From assembly GCF_004365635.1 (NCBI RefSeq), contig NZ_SOBH01000003.1:372001-436000 (forward strand): a stretch of DNA of 64,000 bases, in the 5' to 3' direction. The stretch comes from Litoreibacter halocynthiae (lineage in GTDB: Bacteria > Pseudomonadota > Alphaproteobacteria > Rhodobacterales > Rhodobacteraceae). The stretch's first letter is position 1, and each line of letters begins with the position of its first letter. This document shows, piece by piece, positions 62,329 through 64,000 of the stretch. Both the position numbers and the translations under genes were made by a program. Below the pieces are notes generated by a model. It ran no database searches. It was not told where the DNA came from and saw nothing but the letters and a program-made list of their open reading frames with translations.

Positions 62329-63969
62329 GTGGCCGACAAACTCAAAATTTCATTGTTCGGGCCTTGCGACGTGCGCATCGAAGGCACCGACGGGATCGAA
62401 ATCAAGGGCGCAAAGCACAGGGCGCTGTTCGCGCTTCTGGCAACGGCACCTCTGGGGCGACGTACCCGATCCTATCTGGAGCGGACGTTGTGGGGCCCGT
62501 ATTGCTATGATGATGGACGCCAGAATTTGCGTCGAGCGCTGTCCGATCTGCGTAACATTTTGGGCTCAAACTTTGACCGCTTTATCAAATGCACCAACAG
62601 CGATATCGAACTGGACTTGTCGTCCGTTCACTTTTCGGGCGCACCGGGGAACGGGGCGTTCATGGAAGGTATCGGCATTGATGTCGCGGGTTTTCAAAAC
62701 TGGGTCGCTGCGATGCGGGCAAACGAAAGCCAGATTGCGGCTTTGTATCGTACATCACCACGTTCGGCGCTTGGACGCCCCTTGCCGCGTGTCACTGCAA
62801 TGCCGTTTCAGCGGGTATTGGGGGACAAGAACCTGTGGGTACTGGGCGACTGGCTGGCAGAAGAAATCTGCCGCTCGCTGTCGCGCTCCAATCTTCTGTC
62901 CGTCATTTCCCATCTGTCGAGCCGTGCCTTGGCAACAAGCACGACCAGCACCCTTGATGTCCGCCAAAAGCTTGGCGTTGATTATTTCATCACCGGCTCG
63001 ATCCGCGAAATGGGAGGGCGGATCGTCGTAGACATGGATTTCGTCGACGCGCGCGATGGCAATATCCTATGGACGCGGCAGATCGCCGGACCCCCGGCGA
63101 ATTTCTGGGATGCTATGACCAGCGGGCTTGACGATGTCGTGCGCGCGATTGGCCGCTCTATCGCCGACGAGGCCATTACCTATATAAACGACCGCCCTTT
63201 GCCCGAGCTTGAAGATCATCACCTGCTTATCGGGGGCGTGTCGCTGATGCACAGCTTGACGTTCCGCGACTTCGCCAGGTCCCGCGCCTATTTGGAAGAG
63301 GCGGTGTCTCGTACGCCCATGGCCGCGGAAACACATGCGTGGCTGGCAAGGTGGTATGTTTTATGCGTGTTCAACGGCTGGACAACGGATAGGGCGGGCG
63401 ACACCCAAAAAGCGCTGGATGCGACATCGAGGGCGCTTGATATCAACCCCGACAGCTCCTTCTCTTTGGTGATTGACGGGATTGCGCTTAACAATCTGCC
63501 GCCGCAAATGGGGGTTGCCAGCCAGCGCTATGACAGCGCGATTGGCATCAACCCGAGCGAAAGCCTGTCATGGCTTTTGCGTGCGGCGCTTCTGGCGTTT
63601 CAGGACGAAGGTGCGGGCGCGGTAACTGCGGCACTGAAAGCCCGCGGATTGTCGCCAATTGATCCGTTCAGATATTATTTTGATAGCCTGTCTAGCACCG
63701 CGTTTCTGGCCGCCGAAGACTACGATCACGCCTTGAAGCTTGCGAACGAGTCATTGGCATACAATGACCGGCATCTTTCCACGCTACGCGCAAAAATTAC
63801 CGCACTGCATTTTTTGGGCCGTGGTGAAGAAGCCCGTGCTACTGCTGGAGAGCTGATGCGCAGGTCTCCAGGGTTTAATCTTGATGCTTACAAGGCGGCC
63901 CATCCCGTCGCCAAAGCAGATCTGGGTCGCAAAGTCATTGCAGCTCTGATCGCTGCGGGAATTCCCTAG
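62329..63969 (+). CDS. Winged-helix / TPR regulatory protein (CadC/SARP-like)
   Basis: 546 residues; GTG at 62329 with GAGG 5 bases upstream is preferred over the adjacent TTG. Residues about 1-90 form an OmpR/SARP-type winged helix (KISLFGPCDVRIEG ... LRRALSDLRNIL). About 160-260 is a FlgO/TolB-N-like domain (LGVDYFITGSIREMGGRIVVDMDFVDARDGNILWTRQI). From about 285 there are TPR-like repeats (ETHAWLARWYVL, ALDATSRALDINPDSS). Proteins of this layout in rhizobia and roseobacters are often annotated adenylate-cyclase-like regulators, but no cyclase domain is present. Neither membrane helix nor signal peptide is visible. Confidence 0.8.
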   Translation: MADKLKISLFGPCDVRIEGTDGIEIKGAKHRALFALLATAPLGRRTRSYLERTLWGPYCYDDGRQNLRRALSDLRNILGSNFDRFIKCTNSDIELDLSSVHFSGAPGNGAFMEGIGIDVAGFQNWVAAMRANESQIAALYRTSPRSALGRPLPRVTAMPFQRVLGDKNLWVLGDWLAEEICRSLSRSNLLSVISHLSSRALATSTTSTLDVRQKLGVDYFITGSIREMGGRIVVDMDFVDARDGNILWTRQIAGPPANFWDAMTSGLDDVVRAIGRSIADEAITYINDRPLPELEDHHLLIGGVSLMHSLTFRDFARSRAYLEEAVSRTPMAAETHAWLARWYVLCVFNGWTTDRAGDTQKALDATSRALDINPDSSFSLVIDGIALNNLPPQMGVASQRYDSAIGINPSESLSWLLRAALLAFQDEGAGAVTAALKARGLSPIDPFRYYFDSLSSTAFLAAEDYDHALKLANESLAYNDRHLSTLRAKITALHFLGRGEEARATAGELMRRSPGFNLDAYKAAHPVAKADLGRKVIAALIAAGIP

Positions 63970-64000
63970 CGTGCGTTCCGGCTTAACGCAGCAATTGGTA

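Noticed and set aside
1-64000. tRNA, rRNA or riboswitch genes
   Set aside because: Intergenic regions were read for cloverleaf and known riboswitch patterns by eye; none was convincing. A tRNAscan/Rfam run would settle it.

Overview
The window looks like a chromosomal segment of a marine Rhodobacteraceae (Roseobacter-group) alphaproteobacterium. This rests on gene content and not on any search: a tripartite TRAP transporter, a CO-dehydrogenase-like molybdenum hydroxylase, a ferric/sugar-phosphate-type ABC transporter, a peptide ABC operon with aldehyde dehydrogenase and short-chain dehydrogenases, a GAF-Fis regulator next to an aldehyde dehydrogenase, a CtrA-like site, and fairly GC-rich, tightly overlapping operons (many ATGA junctions). 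No rRNA, tRNA or CRISPR array was seen.

Layout. 1-4026 (minus strand) is an accessory block: a serine recombinase running off the left edge, the DUF2924 and DUF3489 genes that accompany such recombinases, then an AT-richer pair made of a P-loop ATPase and a PD-(D/E)XK nuclease, a candidate defence module. 4385-11933 is a TetR-controlled operon for a molybdenum hydroxylase (FAD, 2Fe-2S and Mo subunits) followed by a DctPQM TRAP transporter. 12492-20943 is an operon with a 17-codon leader, an Fbp/Afu-type ABC transporter and three phosphatases of unrelated folds, closed by a convergent LacI regulator; it is best read as uptake and intracellular dephosphorylation of an organophosphate. 20944-25271 is a decaying region: an inverted-repeat-bounded remnant, an HxlR/VOC pair, a VOC gene broken by one TGA, a LysE exporter and two damaged acetyltransferases. 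25272-29659 encodes an RND pump and its adaptor.

30222-32834 holds a GAF-Fis regulator without a sigma-54 ATPase domain and its probable target aldehyde dehydrogenase, with a perfect dyad between them. 33785-41700 is a two-gene surface system: a 1457-residue secreted protein with Ig-like repeats (two of them nearly identical in DNA) and a 1176-residue outer-membrane barrel protein, with a CtrA-like site upstream. 42029-49082 is mostly housekeeping (S49 peptidase, small zinc-ribbon membrane protein, Ca/Na exchanger, pteridine-reductase-like SDR, uvrC, M20 hydrolase) plus a deleted aminotransferase. 49386-51401 is an AT-rich insertion with a secreted lipase-like hydrolase and a peptidoglycan amidase, lying beside panC.

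52874-62182 is a long catabolic run: peptide-type ABC transporter, aldehyde dehydrogenase, SDR, self-processing P1/S58 hydrolase, then gluconate 5-dehydrogenase and gluconokinase. The window ends with a winged-helix/TPR regulator.

A dispersed element with a 42-bp core occurs four times in non-coding gaps (4286, 24962, 29974 and, inverted, 51717); it is not explained by any gene.
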